From Plotosus lineatus (lineage: Eukaryota > Chordata > Actinopteri > Siluriformes > Plotosidae): 64,000 nt of DNA. Made by a program: the position numbers and the translations under genes. Numbering within the stretch: position 1 is the first letter of the stretch; each line of letters starts with the position of its first letter. The notes under the pieces were generated by a model. That model saw only the letters and a list, made by a program, of their open reading frames with translations, was not told the origin of the DNA and ran no database searches. Positions 1 to 53,652 of this stretch are shown here, in pieces. The stretch lies in NCBI GenBank assembly GCA_024760905.1, contig CM045731.1, positions 26,025,001 to 26,089,000 of the forward strand. The letters run 5' to 3'.

Positions 1-72
1 GTTTACACTGTATTTCAAGACCCCCTGCCACTGGGGAATGTCTATAATGTTCATCAGTAACAAAACATTTGA

Positions 73-267
73 TTGTTCTGCCGTGCTTTAAAAAAACATG
101 AAAATATTTTGCTGTGTTCTCTTGGTAAATGTCCAACAACCGATGAACCATTAGAAACTGCTACAGCAAAACTATGGGATGCTCTGAATGAATGGAGCGA
201 TGAGCCAGATGTGGACCTATCAGAAAGTGAGGACGAGTATTTTTCAACTGATTCTCCAGCTCACTAA
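73..267 (+). other. Short acidic ORF, unassigned, possibly the end of a decayed transposase
   Basis: About 64 codons with an acidic C terminus (DEPDVDLSESEDEYFS) in the first itsn2 intron. There is no upstream ATG in frame; a stop lies just before. About 340 bp downstream an inverted pair (AATAAGCGCCCA near 609 and GGGCGCTTATC near 643) looks like transposon-end sequence. I cannot assign a family. The rest of 1-1200 shows no exon. Confidence 0.25.
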
Positions 268-1200
268 CTTCATACATTTAAAGATGTTCCTGGCCATGTG
301 CTTTTGTTTATATTCATGTTGATTGGTTCAACGTTCCATGTGCTAAAGTTGACATTTGTGTTGATTGGCTCAAGTTTACTTTCTTGAAAATGTTTAAAGG
401 AACAGCACCGGGAGGGAAAAGTAAGGGGTCTTTTTTTTAATTCATGCTGTTTTCTGTTTATTTTCAGCTTTCATGTAAGTAGTTTGGTTGATATCACAAA
501 AGTCATAACGCAAATACCAGTAAAACTCTTTTATTGTTTGGTTATTATTCATGTTTTCCACCTCGATGGTAATAAGCACTTACCGTTCCACTCCGTAATA
601 ATTTTAATAAGCGCCCACCCACTCCAATTTTTAAAGTTCCCTGGGCGCTTATCACATTGAATATGGTATGCCCTATATGGGTACTGGTTTTAATTATTTT
701 AATTATTAATTTTTTCAGTAATGAGATGACTGGGGTTTGACCATTAAGGTCACTTGGGGTCAGACGTAATTACCTCATGTGATAGTCCACCTATGGTTTC
801 CTATTAGTGTTCCACAGTCATGGCATGTCTATAGACTCTTGCTTTGAAGTTATAAGCACTCTATACCTGAAATGTTTTGATCTTGCTCTGACCTTCTCCT
901 GTGATCTTGACTTTCCAAAATCAAACAATCTCTGAGACTCAGGTAGGGTAATGTCCCCACCAAGTTTTGTGAAAATCAATGTAGGTCAGGATATCGGTCA
1001 TAAACAAACTGACAAATAAATAACAAAAAAGACCCCTGCTGGTGATTATAATACCACCACCAACATGCTGGGCAGAGGTAAAGAACCTTCTGGCTTTAGC
1101 CACTCCTACTTTTGCTATTAAATCTAAACAGAGATACAAATAGTGAGAGACCATAAATATTAACATAACTAATAATAAACCATCCTCTCTCTTTTTGCAG

Positions 1201-43160
<41,960 letters not shown>

Positions 43161-43188
43161 GTGTTTTAAAATCATCCATCATGTAAAC

Positions 43189-43310
43189 CAGGGGTCCTCA
43201 ACCTTTTTATCCTCGCAGACCGGACAACAATTGACAATTTGATTGGGGGGTGGGGTGGGGTGCACGGTGTCAGATTGTTTGTATTGTAAATATAATTTAT
43301 TTATATAAAA

Positions 43311-43345
<35 letters not shown>

Positions 43346-43725
43346 GGGGCAGTGGTGGTCTAGTGGTATAGGGCACTGGATCGTTGATCCAAAGGTTGAG
43401 GGTTCGAGTCCCACTCTCCATAAGGTTGTCACTGTCCCCCCCCAGTGCGGCTAACTGGGTTATCAAAGGCGGGCCATGTCTCTCACTGTCTATGGTGAGA
43501 GGCGTGTAAAAGAACCATTGCTGACTTTCGTAAAGAGTAGCTGCAAAGTCTTCAGCGTGTTTCTGTCCCTTGTTAAAAGGGTTGTGACAGGAAGGGCATC
43601 CGACGTAAAAACCTCTGCCAAATCAAACGTGCGAATCAGATGATTCGCTGTGGCGACTCCTGAGTAAAAGGGAAAAAGCTGAAAGGAAGAGATATTATTA
43701 TTATTATTATTATTACTACTACTAT

Positions 43726-43757
<32 letters not shown>

Positions 43758-44182
43758 ATAATAATAATAATAATAATAATAAGCACTCCATGAATGTTAT
43801 TCTTCAACAGCTGAAATAAAGTTGGTTGGGAAGTAGAGCTTGAACTTTTCAAAAAAAACCCAAAAACACAGGTGATGGTGCACCAGCTGGAACAATGAAG
43901 GCTCAGGCTGTCTCACCCAAAATCCCCGCTATTGTTTGAAACATGTCCAACTCATCTCTGCTCATGTGCCATCCCCTTGTAGGTTACATTTTAGCACTCA
44001 AATGGCCGACATGTAATCAAGAGAATCCGGTCATTTTCAAAATAAAACATTTTTTAAAAATAAAGATAGGTCAGACTCAAATAATAAATAAAATGGAAAT
44101 AACTAATTATTTCTTCTGTGGACTGGTACTAATTTAGCCGCGGACCGGTACCGGTCCACAGCCCGGTGGTTGGGGACCCCTG
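43189..44182. mobile_element. hAT-type MITE (family H) with nested SINE
   Basis: Ends CAGGGGTCCTCAACC and GGTTGGGGACCCCTG with perfect 8 bp duplication ATGTAAAC (43181-43188, 44183-44190). Internal ATT/ATA microsatellite and an AT-rich right half. A SINE-A copy (43346-43692) lies inside the microsatellite. It begins about 30 bp past the itsn2 poly(A) site. Confidence 0.85.
43346..43692 (+). mobile_element. SINE-A, tail type 1, nested in hAT MITE
   Basis: Head GGGGCAGTGGTGGTCTAGTG, box B GGTTCGAGTCC, tail GATGATTCGCTGTGGCGACT then AGGGAAAAAGC. Flanked by ATT microsatellite on both sides. Confidence 0.85.
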
Positions 44183-45025
44183 ATGTAAACCACTTCACTT
44201 CATATCACAGCAAATTCCTATATTCTCATTGGTTATGTGTTCATTAATTCTTGGTCGCATAGTGGCTAGCATGTCCACCTCACAGCATACAGGTCCTGGG
44301 TTCAAGTTCGGGTTGGTGAGAGCTTTTCTGTATGGAGTTTGCATGTTCTTCCGTGTTTGCGTGGGTTTCCGCTAGGGACCCCGGTCTCCATCCCACAGTC
44401 CAAAGACATGCACATTAGGCAAACTAACTGTTCCAAATTTCCCCTAAGAGAAAAGTAAATGAGTCCCATACTTTAAGCTGCTTGGAGTGTAGCAGCAAGA
44501 CAACCTAGCTTGGACATGTCACATTGAAGAAACTGTGAAGAAAGCTAGCAAGAGGCTATTTCATCTGTGAAAGAACAAATCTCCCATAGGATGTTGGAGT
44601 TACTCGCTATTGTACAATATTTCTTCCATCACTATGGCTCTCTTATCTAGTGCGGGTTAGCAAAATACTTTACAGACAATTAGATGCAGGTACAGCACAG
44701 GGGTTTGCAGATACAGGGATCCCTCGCCACTTCGCAGTTCAATTCATGCGGCATCAGCACATCGCGGTTTTAAAAAAAATAAATATCAATTGAAATAAAA
44801 AAAATAAGAAAATTAAGGAAGAATAGGGGAAAATGTTAAGGAAAATGCCGCAAAAACAAGGCCAATGATGCAAAAAAAAAAAACTACTTACATTGTTACA
44901 TCTGTTTGTGCACGTGCATCTGCGTGCGTGCGCACACGCGTGTGTGTATGTGTGTCGTCTTCTTCTCATGCAGTACCATCTGTATGTGTGTGTATTTATA
45001 TTTTATTTACATCTTATGTTATTTT

Positions 45026-45368
45026 GGGGCAGTGGTGGTCTAGTGGTATAAGGCACCGGATCGCTGATCCAAAGTTTGTGGGTTCGAGTCCCACTCTCCA
45101 CAAGGTCGTCACTGTCCCCCCCCAGTGCAGCTAACTGGGTTATCAAAGGCCGACCATATCTCTCACTGTCTATGGTGTGAGCCATGTAAAAGAACCATTG
45201 CTGACTTTCGACGAGAGTAGGCTGCAAAGCTGTCAGCGTGTTTCCCCCCTGCGATGGCCTGGTGAGCTGTCCAAGGTGTACTCTGCCCTCGCCCGGAGTT
45301 GGCTGGGATGGGCACCAGCCTCCCCGTGACCCTAATTAGGATGAAGTGGTTACAGAAAATGAACTGAA
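45026..45368 (+). mobile_element. SINE-A, nested in family P MITE
   Basis: Complete head and type 2 tail. Near-identical 13 bp flanks CTTATGTTATTTT and CTTAGGTTATTTT. Confidence 0.85.
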
Positions 45369-45457
45369 CTTAGGTTATTTTTTTAATGTTTCATTGTTAC
45401 TATAAGCATTTATATCATAGAATATGTATTTATTGATATTATATACACATATACATG

Positions 45458-46052
45458 CATACCTGTCAAGTTGTACGGTTTTGGCGTAATTTGTACAAGT
45501 GAGCACTGATTTTTAAATGTGTACGCCGTACGTCCGAAATCTGTACGTTTTTCGATCATTTCGTCTTTTTTTTTAACTCCGTTTTTTGTGTCACCGTTTC
45601 GGTAAAGAGACGATACGCCGAATTGGTCTGTAGCCGTTTTCTCGTGAGAATCGCGCGTTGCGTTTATCGTCTGCTATCGTCTGCTCTTTCCGACCACGTG
45701 ACCGCACTTTCACTTCCGTCATCATTCAAGTCAAACTTAATTGCGAGCTCAAGTGCCATGAAGTGAAGCCATCAAAAGAAATGATTGAAAGTGCCAAAAG
45801 TGCTACATATAGTTATAATAAAGATCACTGTTAAATTTTCTTAATCATGCAGCTGAAGATATTACTCTTTTATTTGATTGCACCAGGTTATATGTTACAA
45901 CATTACCAATAAATTCATATTATATTAAAAATAGAGTTTAATTTTTGTTTCATGTTGCACGCGATAATAAGACGCGTAAGATTAGTTGCTATTTTGTAAG
46001 GGCATAAGTAGCCATTTGTAAGATCGCCAACGGCCTAGGGTTGACAGGTATG
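45458..46052. mobile_element. MITE with CATACCTGTCAA ends
   Basis: 595 bp, terminal repeats CATACCTGTCAA and TTGACAGGTATG, flanked by TACATG on both sides (45452-45457, 46053-46058). The left interior is rich in GTACG words. Superfamily not identified. Inserted inside the family P element. Confidence 0.65.
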
Positions 46053-47165
46053 TACATGTACGTATACGTCAGTCAGGGTGGGGGGGTGATCCTACTTCGC
46101 AGATTTCGATGGTCGCGTAGGGATCTCGGTCCCAATTAACCGCGGAAAGTGAGGGATCCCTGAATCAATTGTGCCTCAAGCGATCAACCTCTCTAGGGCA
46201 AAGGGGGGACTTCCATATTGCCGGAGAACTAGAAAAAATCTTTCTGACAAACACCACCCTAATGCAAAATCTGTACACACCAACTCTTCACATGCACACC
46301 TTGGCAAAATGTGCACGCTAAAATGGAAGAGGATTAAAACCACACAAACATTCCTGAGGCCTGGACTCAAAACCATAACCATTTTGTTGTTAAGTGGACA
46401 TGATAACCACTAGACCATTGAGTTTGTTATTATTATATCATATTATTAATTAATGATGATGACAAAAAATAATAACAATAATTATAAAAATACTCAACTT
46501 CAAAAACTTTAATTATTAATTAACAGCAAAAACAACTTGGAAAGTAATTCGATGTCGTGAACATGGAAAAGGATGCACAGTATTAATAACTGCGAGACAA
46601 GAGCGCTGCGGACCAGCAATGAGGTCTGTAGCACCGTCCATCTGCCATCGCCATATACACCAGGTCTCGACTCCTGTGTAAACAGAAAATAAAACCTTTT
46701 GCCCTCTTACATAATTTCCTTGTACCTCATTTTCTTTTACATACACACCTGCTGCCTCCATTCAGATCTCTCCAGTTCATGTTCTTTCTCACTGCTAACT
46801 CCACCCACTGACAGCCTGTGGTTCACAGATCAAAGGTCATGGTTATTAATTAGCATGCATGTGATGGTCTCCAGTAAAAAAAAATATCTAACAGCATCAA
46901 AGCACAGACCTTTACAAATACTACAGTATATGGTTTTGGGACTAGGGCCCTGAGCTGTGCTCTGATTGGTTACATTTTGGAAAACTCCTCTGGTTTGATT
47001 GGTTGAGATGATTGAGACACTGAATCATTTTCATTGAGAAGCTGTGCATTATGGAGAGTTCTTAACTTTTAACATTTATTGTACTTGTATGATATAATAT
47101 ATTTGTGACAAAAGATATATCTTTTTATCTTTGGACAAAATAGAGGAAGAAAGTTCTGTTGAAAC

Positions 47166-47253
47166 CTGTCTGGCAGTAAAATATCGCTCTCCTCTCCTTC
47201 ATTCTTGAACGCAAGTAGACAAACAGTGGATCCCACAAGGGAGCAGTGATGCC
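47166..47253 (-). CDS. fam228: FAM228-like gene, 3'-side exon
   Basis: On the minus strand TGTCTTCCAG precedes an open 88 nt exon reading GITAPLWDPLFVYLRSRMKE then RRAIFYCQTG, closed by a GTTTCA donor. The pattern (Pro-x-x-DPL, then a basic stretch, then C-x-TG) recalls the C-terminal half of FAM228 proteins. It follows the previous exon in phase 0, but the segment that FAM228 proteins usually have between these two blocks was not found. SINEs fill that intron, so an exon could be missing or unrecognised. The terminal exon or exons were not found either. Confidence 0.55.
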
Positions 47254-47639
47254 CTGGAAGACAGCATAGCGTGATTGTCAGGTTTCTCTTTTAAGATTCA
47301 TTTAAACAACTGAACAGAGTGAGCCCGGAACCCAAATCATGAGCAATGCATCGGAAAACTACGACGTAATTAAGTATGCTGTCTATTGGGGGCATGCATG
47401 GTGGTACAGTGGTTGTCAAGTCTGTCTCACAGCAAGAAGGTCTTGGGTTCGATTACTGGGCTTGGGCGTTTCTAAGTGGTGTTTGTATGTCCCCGTGCTG
47501 GTGTGTTTCCTCTTTGTACTCCGGTTTCCTCCCACAGTCCAAAAACATTCACAGTAGGCTAATTTAAATGTTGGGGTCCAACACACCTTAAGTGAGACAG
47601 CAATAAATCATTTTTCTGATATTTTATATATTTTAGCTC

Positions 47640-47885
47640 ATCTGTGGAAGCAAATGTCCTTGTGTGTGGGCGTGAGCTTATCCACGATTTCTGTAGCGCC
47701 AAGCAACTGGCGATTGCTAGTTCATTGCAGATTACCTTAGCAGTACTTTTATTTGTCCGCATTTATACTGTTGAGTGGACAGCTCGCTTGGTTAAGACCT
47801 TGATCTTGTGTAAGCACAGTGGGGGTCTAATGGGGATCTTGATCATGAGTCCAGCACCTTCACCACTACACCAATGGCCGAATTA
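47640..47885 (-). mobile_element. SINE-C, diverged
   Basis: Recognisable by GATTACCTTAGCAGTA, TTTATACTGTTGAGTGGACA and CACTACACCAATGGCC against the other copies. In the FAM228-like intron. Confidence 0.65.
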
Positions 47886-47979
47886 CAGTTATAGAACTTG
47901 TCTAAGGCAGAGAACTAAGTGAATGGTTGAGCTATGAACGGACAAAGTATTACAGTGTATGCAAAATATTTGGACGCAC

Positions 47980-48156
47980 CTTAACATCCAAGCCCATGTG
48001 CATCATTGCTATTAGCTCCAGCCTTTCATAGCGTAAAAATCGCCTTTCAATGCTGCGCTCCACCGGCTCCCATACGCACTCTGTCCAGCGCTTGTGCAGA
48101 AGCTTACGCTTCTTCATGTTCAGCATGTCACTGTGGTCGAGGAAAACTTCAAGATC
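47980..48156 (-). CDS. fam228: FAM228-like gene, core domain exon
   Basis: 177 nt, 59 codons, phase 0 at both ends, acceptor TGCATGCACAG, donor GTGCGT. It reads DLEVFLDHSDMLNMKKRKLL, HKRWTECVWEPVERSIERRF, LRYERLELIAMMHMGLDVK. The hallmark is the L-x-H-x-D, then basic helix, LHKRW, then a P-x-x-x-x-I pattern of the FAM228 domain (compared from memory). FAM228 function is unknown. In human, FAM228A is, as I recall, the tail-to-tail neighbour of ITSN2, which matches the position and strand here. Confidence 0.65.
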
Positions 48157-48304
48157 CTGTGCATGCAAATGGAAAACCAGAATGAATCCCAGATCAGCGA
48201 CTTCATTTCATTTCAAAGGCTGCCTGGATTTATCTGTTTATTTTGAAGCACTGCTCTGAATACTACATTTGCTTTCAAAGCCTGAAATAAATGTCTAAAC
48301 ACAC

Positions 48305-48382
48305 CTTGATTAATCTATTCTCAGTGTCCAGTAGCGGTTCAGTGATGGCATCTGCCTTCATACGCTCTAAAAGAAACTTATC
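48305..48382 (-). CDS. fam228: FAM228-like gene, exon upstream of core domain
   Basis: 78 nt, phase 0 both sides, acceptor CTCTGTTCCAG, donor AAG/GTGTGT. It reads DKFLLERMKADAITEPLLDT then ENRLIK, which runs directly into DLEVFLDHSD of the next exon. The pattern L-x-R-x-x-x-x-A-x-x-x-x-L-x-x-E fits the start of the FAM228 domain. The acceptor pyrimidine tract overlaps the 5'-truncated end of a LINE fragment in the opposite orientation (48390-48597). Confidence 0.6.
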
Positions 48383-48389
48383 CTGGAAC

Positions 48390-48597
48390 AGAGGAGGAGG
48401 GATCGTGAGTATATTGGTAGTAGGATGCTGAGGTTGGAACTACCAGGCAGAAGGCCGAGAGGAAGACCAAAGAGAAGATTTATGGATGTGGTGAAGGAGG
48501 ACATGAAGATAGTTGGCGTAAGAAGGATAGGGTGAGATGGAGGCAGATGATTCGCTGTGGCGACCCCTGAAGGGAACAGCCGGAAGGAAGGGAAGAT
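48390..48597 (+). mobile_element. LINE 3' fragment, copy 3, abutting a FAM228-like exon
   Basis: It begins at ACAGAGGAGGAGGGAT and ends GCGACCCCTGAAGGG...CGGAAGGAAGGGAAG. Its antisense strand supplies a CCCTCCTCCTCTG tract to the exon acceptor at 48383-48384. Confidence 0.75.
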
Positions 48598-48693
48598 ATT
48601 ATTGATTGTGTGTATAACACCTGAAGTTGTTTTACTAAGTAGGGAGTGTGCATTATGAGTGTATGTGCATCCAGGTGTGTATTCTCTACCTAC

Positions 48694-48925
48694 TCTGATT
48701 GATCCATGAGTTGCATTTTGCCTGATGTCAGGACCTGCTACGACTGACGATGTCTGCTCAGGACCTCTAAGAGACTAAGGAATAAAAATAGATATTAAAG
48801 CATCCCCCTTTCTATTTTCACCAGTAAGTTGCTGTAAAATGTCTCACTGTATGCTGGAGATGTGGGGAGTCATTATTGTCGAGGTTTGTCCCTCCATTGG
48901 AATCTTCTCTGCTTTTAGACAGCAT
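48694..48925 (-). CDS. fam228: FAM228-like gene, tentative first coding exons
   Basis: Two small exons that fit in phase 0 upstream of the supported ones. 48848-48925 starts with ATG two bases after a TTCCAG acceptor and reads MLSKSREDSNGGTNLDNND then SPHLQHT, donor GTGAGA. 48694-48753 reads TSSVVAGPDIRQNATHGSIR, acceptor GAGCAG, donor GTAGGT. They form a continuous frame into DKFLLER. There is no homology argument; phase and splice sites only. Confidence 0.33.
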
Positions 48926-49374
48926 TACTGGAACAGTGGTGGTTCATCTTGTGAGATCACTGAAATACTGCCGTGTTAAATTTATTATCACCATCATGCA
49001 TACTAAACAATGAAATGAGGTCACAAGTCGGATCGCACTACTGGATCAGACTACACAATATTTTTTGTCTCTCATGATGGCTATCGTGTCAGATTAGGTG
49101 AGCATAGTTAGTGCCTGCCATAAATTTTTGCCGTGGGTTTGTCGAGAGTCTTGAAATGATATGGGTCTGAATCTGACCAATTACTGTGTACGTTCTTGGC
49201 GTCATCATGGAGAAAGGTAAAAAAAAGAGGTCAATTTTGGCCACCCATGCATGTCCTTCTGTCACAATGTGTCCATCTGTCACAATGTCAAGCCATTGTG
49301 ACATCAGTAAGTAATGATGTCACAGATTCTTTTGAACCACGAGAGACATTTCACCACCTCTTGCACCTCATATT

Positions 49375-49790
49375 CATTCATTCATTCGTTCGTTTTCTGA
49401 ATCGCTTAATCCTAATATGCTCACAGGAAGGCACCCATCTCAGCCGACTCAGGGCTAGGGCAGCTTGCCAGGCCATTCCAGGGCAAAGACATGCTGACGG
49501 CTATGCAGCCTACTGTTGATGAAAGTTAGCAATGGTTCTATTGCATGCCTCTCACCACAGACAGTGAGAGACATGGCAAGTCTTTGAGAACACAGTTAGT
49601 TAGCTGCGGGTCACGAAGGATCCCCTGGAGCCAAGTATGGGCGGTTTGGGAGGGGGTCCACCCATCACTGGTGCTGAGCCTTTGATAACCCAGGCCCTTT
49701 GATAGAGCCAGGAAGCTAGCAGTAACAATCCATTGATAGTGGGTATTGAACCCCAGCACCTTACGCCCGGGTCACCACTGCCTCCAGTTA
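49375..49790 (-). mobile_element. SINE-A variant, tail type 2
   Basis: It opens on the plus strand with (TTCA)n and CTGAATCGCTTAATCC, the complement of the type 2 tail. The head end is rearranged (extra GGATCCCC...GGTCCACCC segment). Confidence 0.6.
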
Positions 49791-49989
49791 GAACAATGAA
49801 ACAAATATGATTAAAATAAACAAAACGTGACGTGTAGCCTGTCAACCAATTTTCTATATGCACTTCTTCTGATCAGTGACTAAAGGTCAGAAGCGACATC
49901 ATATGCTGGTGTGGTTATAACCCTTACTGCTTGTTACCCTGCTTTCATAATGGTGAGGTTATAAGCTGAGATAAAATTCATTTTGGACT

Positions 49990-50105
49990 TCATTCAGTCA
50001 CCTGGTGAAAGCCTGATCCCGTCTGATCTCAGAACATAGCAGGGTCAGGCCAGGTTTGTACTTGGATGAGAAACTGCCTAAGGTGGTGCGTGGTGCTATG
50101 AGGGG
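49990..50105 (+). other. 5S rRNA-derived sequence (pseudogene or SINE3-type head)
   Basis: CCGTCTGATCTCAGAACATA, AGCAGGGTCAGGCCAGGTTT and GTACTTGGATGAGAAACTGC align along the 5S rRNA body, including the internal A-box/C-box promoter region, with scattered changes and an altered 3' stem. Clearly 5S-related but unlikely to be functional rRNA. An RT-encoding LINE remnant starts about 90 bp downstream. Confidence 0.7.
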
Positions 50106-50189
50106 TCAGAGAAAGACCCGGCAACATACCCTGTAAGGGTTTTTTTAACCCCCATCTCCATTTTACAAACCTCTCGCTACTGCAATATA

Positions 50190-51045
50190 TAATAGGTTCC
50201 CACCTGCCTCACACTGAACTGCCTGAATGACTATTGCCCTGTTGCCGTAACCCCCATTATCACCAAATGTTTCCAGAGACTTGTCTTGTCTCACATTAAG
50301 GCTGCCATCTCTGCTACGTTTGCATACAGAACAAACAGGTCAACAGAGGATGATATCAATACAGCCCTCTACACAGCCCCCATATACAGTACTTGGACAG
50401 CAGTAATGCCTATGTGAGGATGCTGTTCATAGACTTCAGCTCTGCTTTTAATACAGTTGTAGCACAGAAACTGCTACACGTTGGGCAATCTGGACCTAGG
50501 GTGCTCTCTGTGTATCTGGATACTCGACTTTCTTCGTAACAGACCTCCAGGACAGGACGCCAGGATAGGAAACCACATTTCCTCCACTCTCATCCAGAAC
50601 ACCTGAACACCACAGGGATGTGTCCTCATCCCCCTTCTGTTCTCCTCCTTCAGACATAAATGTTCCCTGTTCACACCTGCAACATTATCATCATTCACAT
50701 CAGCAACACCATCATCACAAGTAAGCCTTCAGGAACGAGGTTCGGAATCTGCAACAATGATGCGACAACAATAAGATGGAACTTACCACATCCAAGAGGA
50801 ATGAAAATGGACTTCAGGAGATCTAAACAAACTGTGCACTCTGCCCTCTATATCAGTTGAGAGGACGTAGAGGACTTCTTCAAGTTTCTTGAAGTTCACA
50901 TCTTCATGGACTTTACCTGGTCAACAAGCATCTCTCACCAGGTGGGGAAAGCAAAACCAAGGATGCACTTCCTCAGGAAACTCCGACAAACCCGCCTCCC
51001 CCAACGTCTACTGATAAACTTTTACCACTCAACCATTAAAAGCTA
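50190..51045 (+). mobile_element. Decayed LINE reverse transcriptase (L2/Rex-like)
   Basis: Broken frames with RT landmarks: [16 protein letters not shown] near 50320, [15 protein letters not shown] near 50410 (RT block with the F-x-D-F-S-x-AF motif), and HFLRKLRQTRLPQRLLINFY near 50966. Several stops. A similar LINE piece (HIEETVKKASKRLFHL) lies at about 44460-44700. Confidence 0.7.
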
Positions 51046-51539
51046 ATGGAGAAAACAAATATCATTTACAACTTGTATGTTTCGAGGAATTTTTGGCATC
51101 AACCTACGAAATACGGTTTTATATTGTACTTATTATTGATGTGTTTAAAAGTTGCACTGAAATAGTATTTCCATCAAAAAATAAAGATATTTTTCAGGAT
51201 TCCAAAAAAGTTGGAACGCTATACAAATTGTGAATAAAAACTGAATACAATGGTGTGGAACTGCCAAATTTCAATATTTTATTGCAAATAGAACATAGAT
51301 GACAGGTGTGTAATTTTTATTGTGTAATTTCCCTCAAAACTGTAAATATTAGATTTTCAACACAATTTTATGGTTTGGGAGCAAAAAACAAACAAAACAA
51401 CTGATTTGTGAAAGGAATTTGCATTTTCACCACACGTTTGCAAGCCAATCACAAATTACTAGCAAATCAGTTGCAAAAATTGTCACACAACCTTCTCGTG
51501 ACTTTGGAGCAATGCAGTAGTATACATATTTTTTCCACT

Positions 51540-51870
51540 GCCATTTTCTCCCTAATTTTAATCCTATCCACTTTCAAATAATCAGATATGTATTGCCTTC
51601 TCTGTCATATGACCCCCACCAATCAGGGGGGGCATAAGCAATCACACATCCCCTCCGTGATATACAGTGCTAACTCATCGCCTCTTTTCGAAGTGCAGCG
51701 CATGCGCATTTGGGGGCGATCTAACACACTTAGAGGGAAAGTGCTATCCGCCCCCTCATACGAAAGAGCTCACAGTTGCAAATGATGGGCTGGTGATCGC
51801 TGTGAGTGACAGGGAAGTGAACATATGGCCATCCCTCCCTGAAGTGAGAGCTCGGTCAATGAGCTCCCAT
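51540..51870 (+). repeat. Repeat family D, copy 2
   Basis: Second copy of the family at 15780-16135. Preceded at 51190-51420 by a MITE-like stretch with CAAAAAAGTTGGAACGC, a common fish transposon-end sequence. Confidence 0.5.
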
Positions 51871-53053
51871 GGACTCCTGCTACAGACTGCTGTGGCATGC
51901 CATATACGTATTTAATATAATGTAATTAATATTTATATAAAATATTCTCTTGCATGTGGTGGAGTCATAGAACTTCTTTGATATGAATTTCAAAATTTGC
52001 AAAAAAAAAAAAAAAAAAAAAGATTCAGGTCAGTCACTTTTCTATCAGACCCAATGATGTAGAAGAAGAACTAGACTGCGCACTCTGCATACATTGTGTG
52101 TGCCACCATGTTCAATAGGCTCTGATTTCCAGTCAGGGCAAAAAGCATGGGAAACATACACACATTGATATGGAAAACGATTCGATAAATCTAAATACTT
52201 CGGATGTTTTGGATCCCTAGAGACATAAATATCATCAAAACATTTGCAGCATGCCCAGGAAGGTTTGGAAGATACATCAACACATAATAGGAGGTACAGA
52301 CCTGAATAAAATTCCCCATGCCAAACATGTCAACTGCCACGCCCACCTCTCTCATCTTAGTATAGTATAGCAGGGATTTCAATTGATATATTCCACAAAT
52401 TACAAGGAATTCTTCGGACACTTTTTGTACAAGAGAATGAACAATTTCAGAAATGTTATCAATATACAGTATTCCACACAAGTATCACTATCAGGTTCAG
52501 AAATCAATCATCTGAGGCATGTACGTTAGTTTTATTCGCTTAATGTTAGAACAAAGAGCTCCCAAAGGGAATCAGAACCTGCCCCCAGATGTCCCCAGAA
52601 CTTGAGAGATGAAATATATAAAACAGCACGACACATTTATAACCACAAACACTTACAGTTAAGCTACACATGTAATATTACATCATTTCAATGAGCAGTA
52701 GCAACATGATACATTTTGTATTGATTACAGATATACACACGAACAGACCAGTTATATACATGCTTGTTATGTTAACAATTAACTCATTAAAGATATAGGT
52801 AGGTACAAGTTCACCTGAGATATTGATGCACAAAGGCCAAAAATCTATACAGTACATTCAAATGCCATCTCAGTACCTAAGCTTCAAGCCTACGGCCTAA
52901 TGAAGGTTAAACTAAAACATACTTACCGGGGAAAAGTTACTTCTTTGTGACTGCCTGCACGGTTTTGACAGCCAACAGCGCACAATGAATTAACCATATT
53001 GACACCAAAAAAGCTAAACTTAACGTATTCCAATTAACGTATTTCATAACAAC

Positions 53054-53402
53054 TGGGGCAGTGGTGGTCTAGTGGTATAGGGCGCTGGATTGCTGATCCA
53101 AAGGTTGGGGGTTCGAGTCCCACTCTCCACAGGGTTGTCACTGCCCCCCCACCCAGTGCAGCTAACTGGGTTATCAAAGGCGGGCCATGTCTCTCCCTGT
53201 CTATAATGAGAGACATGTAAAAGAACCATTGCTGACTTTCGTAAAGAGTAGGGTGCAAAAGTCGTCAGCGTGTTTCTGTCCCTTGCTAAAAAGGGTTGGA
53301 AGGGCATCCGACGTAAAAACCTCTGCCAAATCAAACGTGCGAATCAGATGATTCGCTGTGGCGACTCCCGAGTAAAAGGGAAAAAGCCGAAAGGAAGACA
53401 GA
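53054..53402 (+). mobile_element. SINE-A, tail type 1
   Basis: Intact boxes A and B, complete type 1 tail ending CCGAAAGGAAGACAGACAG. It lies 250 bp beyond the finTRIM 3' end. Confidence 0.85.
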
Positions 53403-53652
53403 CAGTTGTTATGTTTCATAACGTACAATTGTAAGGATGCCAAAGGATGTCAACTTTCAAGTGAAATAGTACCCAAAGCAATGTTTTGCCCTTACCGGAA
53501 GTTGAAGCCGAATTACCACGCGAAAGGAGCCTGTGCGCAGTTTAATTTTCTCTACGTGATTGATCAGAGCTTTTGTGTGATCATCCCTTAAGAGAGATAA
53601 TGGGGTGAGACTGTGGCACCATGTAGAGATTTTACTCAAAACACAGCACACT

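Larger units (their letters stand above)
44714..46162. mobile_element. Pogo/Tigger-like MITE (family P) carrying a SINE and a second MITE
   Basis: Ends CAGGGATCCCTCGCC and GAGGGATCCCTG. The 1449 bp length is due to a nested SINE-A (45026-45368) and a nested element at 45458-46052. Confidence 0.75.

Noticed and set aside
46516..46761. Minus-strand frame with an acceptor-like ACACAG, considered as the FAM228-like last exon
   Set aside because: Neither open frame resembles the FAM228 C terminus, and there is no supporting phase or poly(A) evidence.
49990..50105. Functional 5S rRNA gene
   Set aside because: Too many substitutions and a broken terminal stem; single copy, no T-run terminator directly after it.
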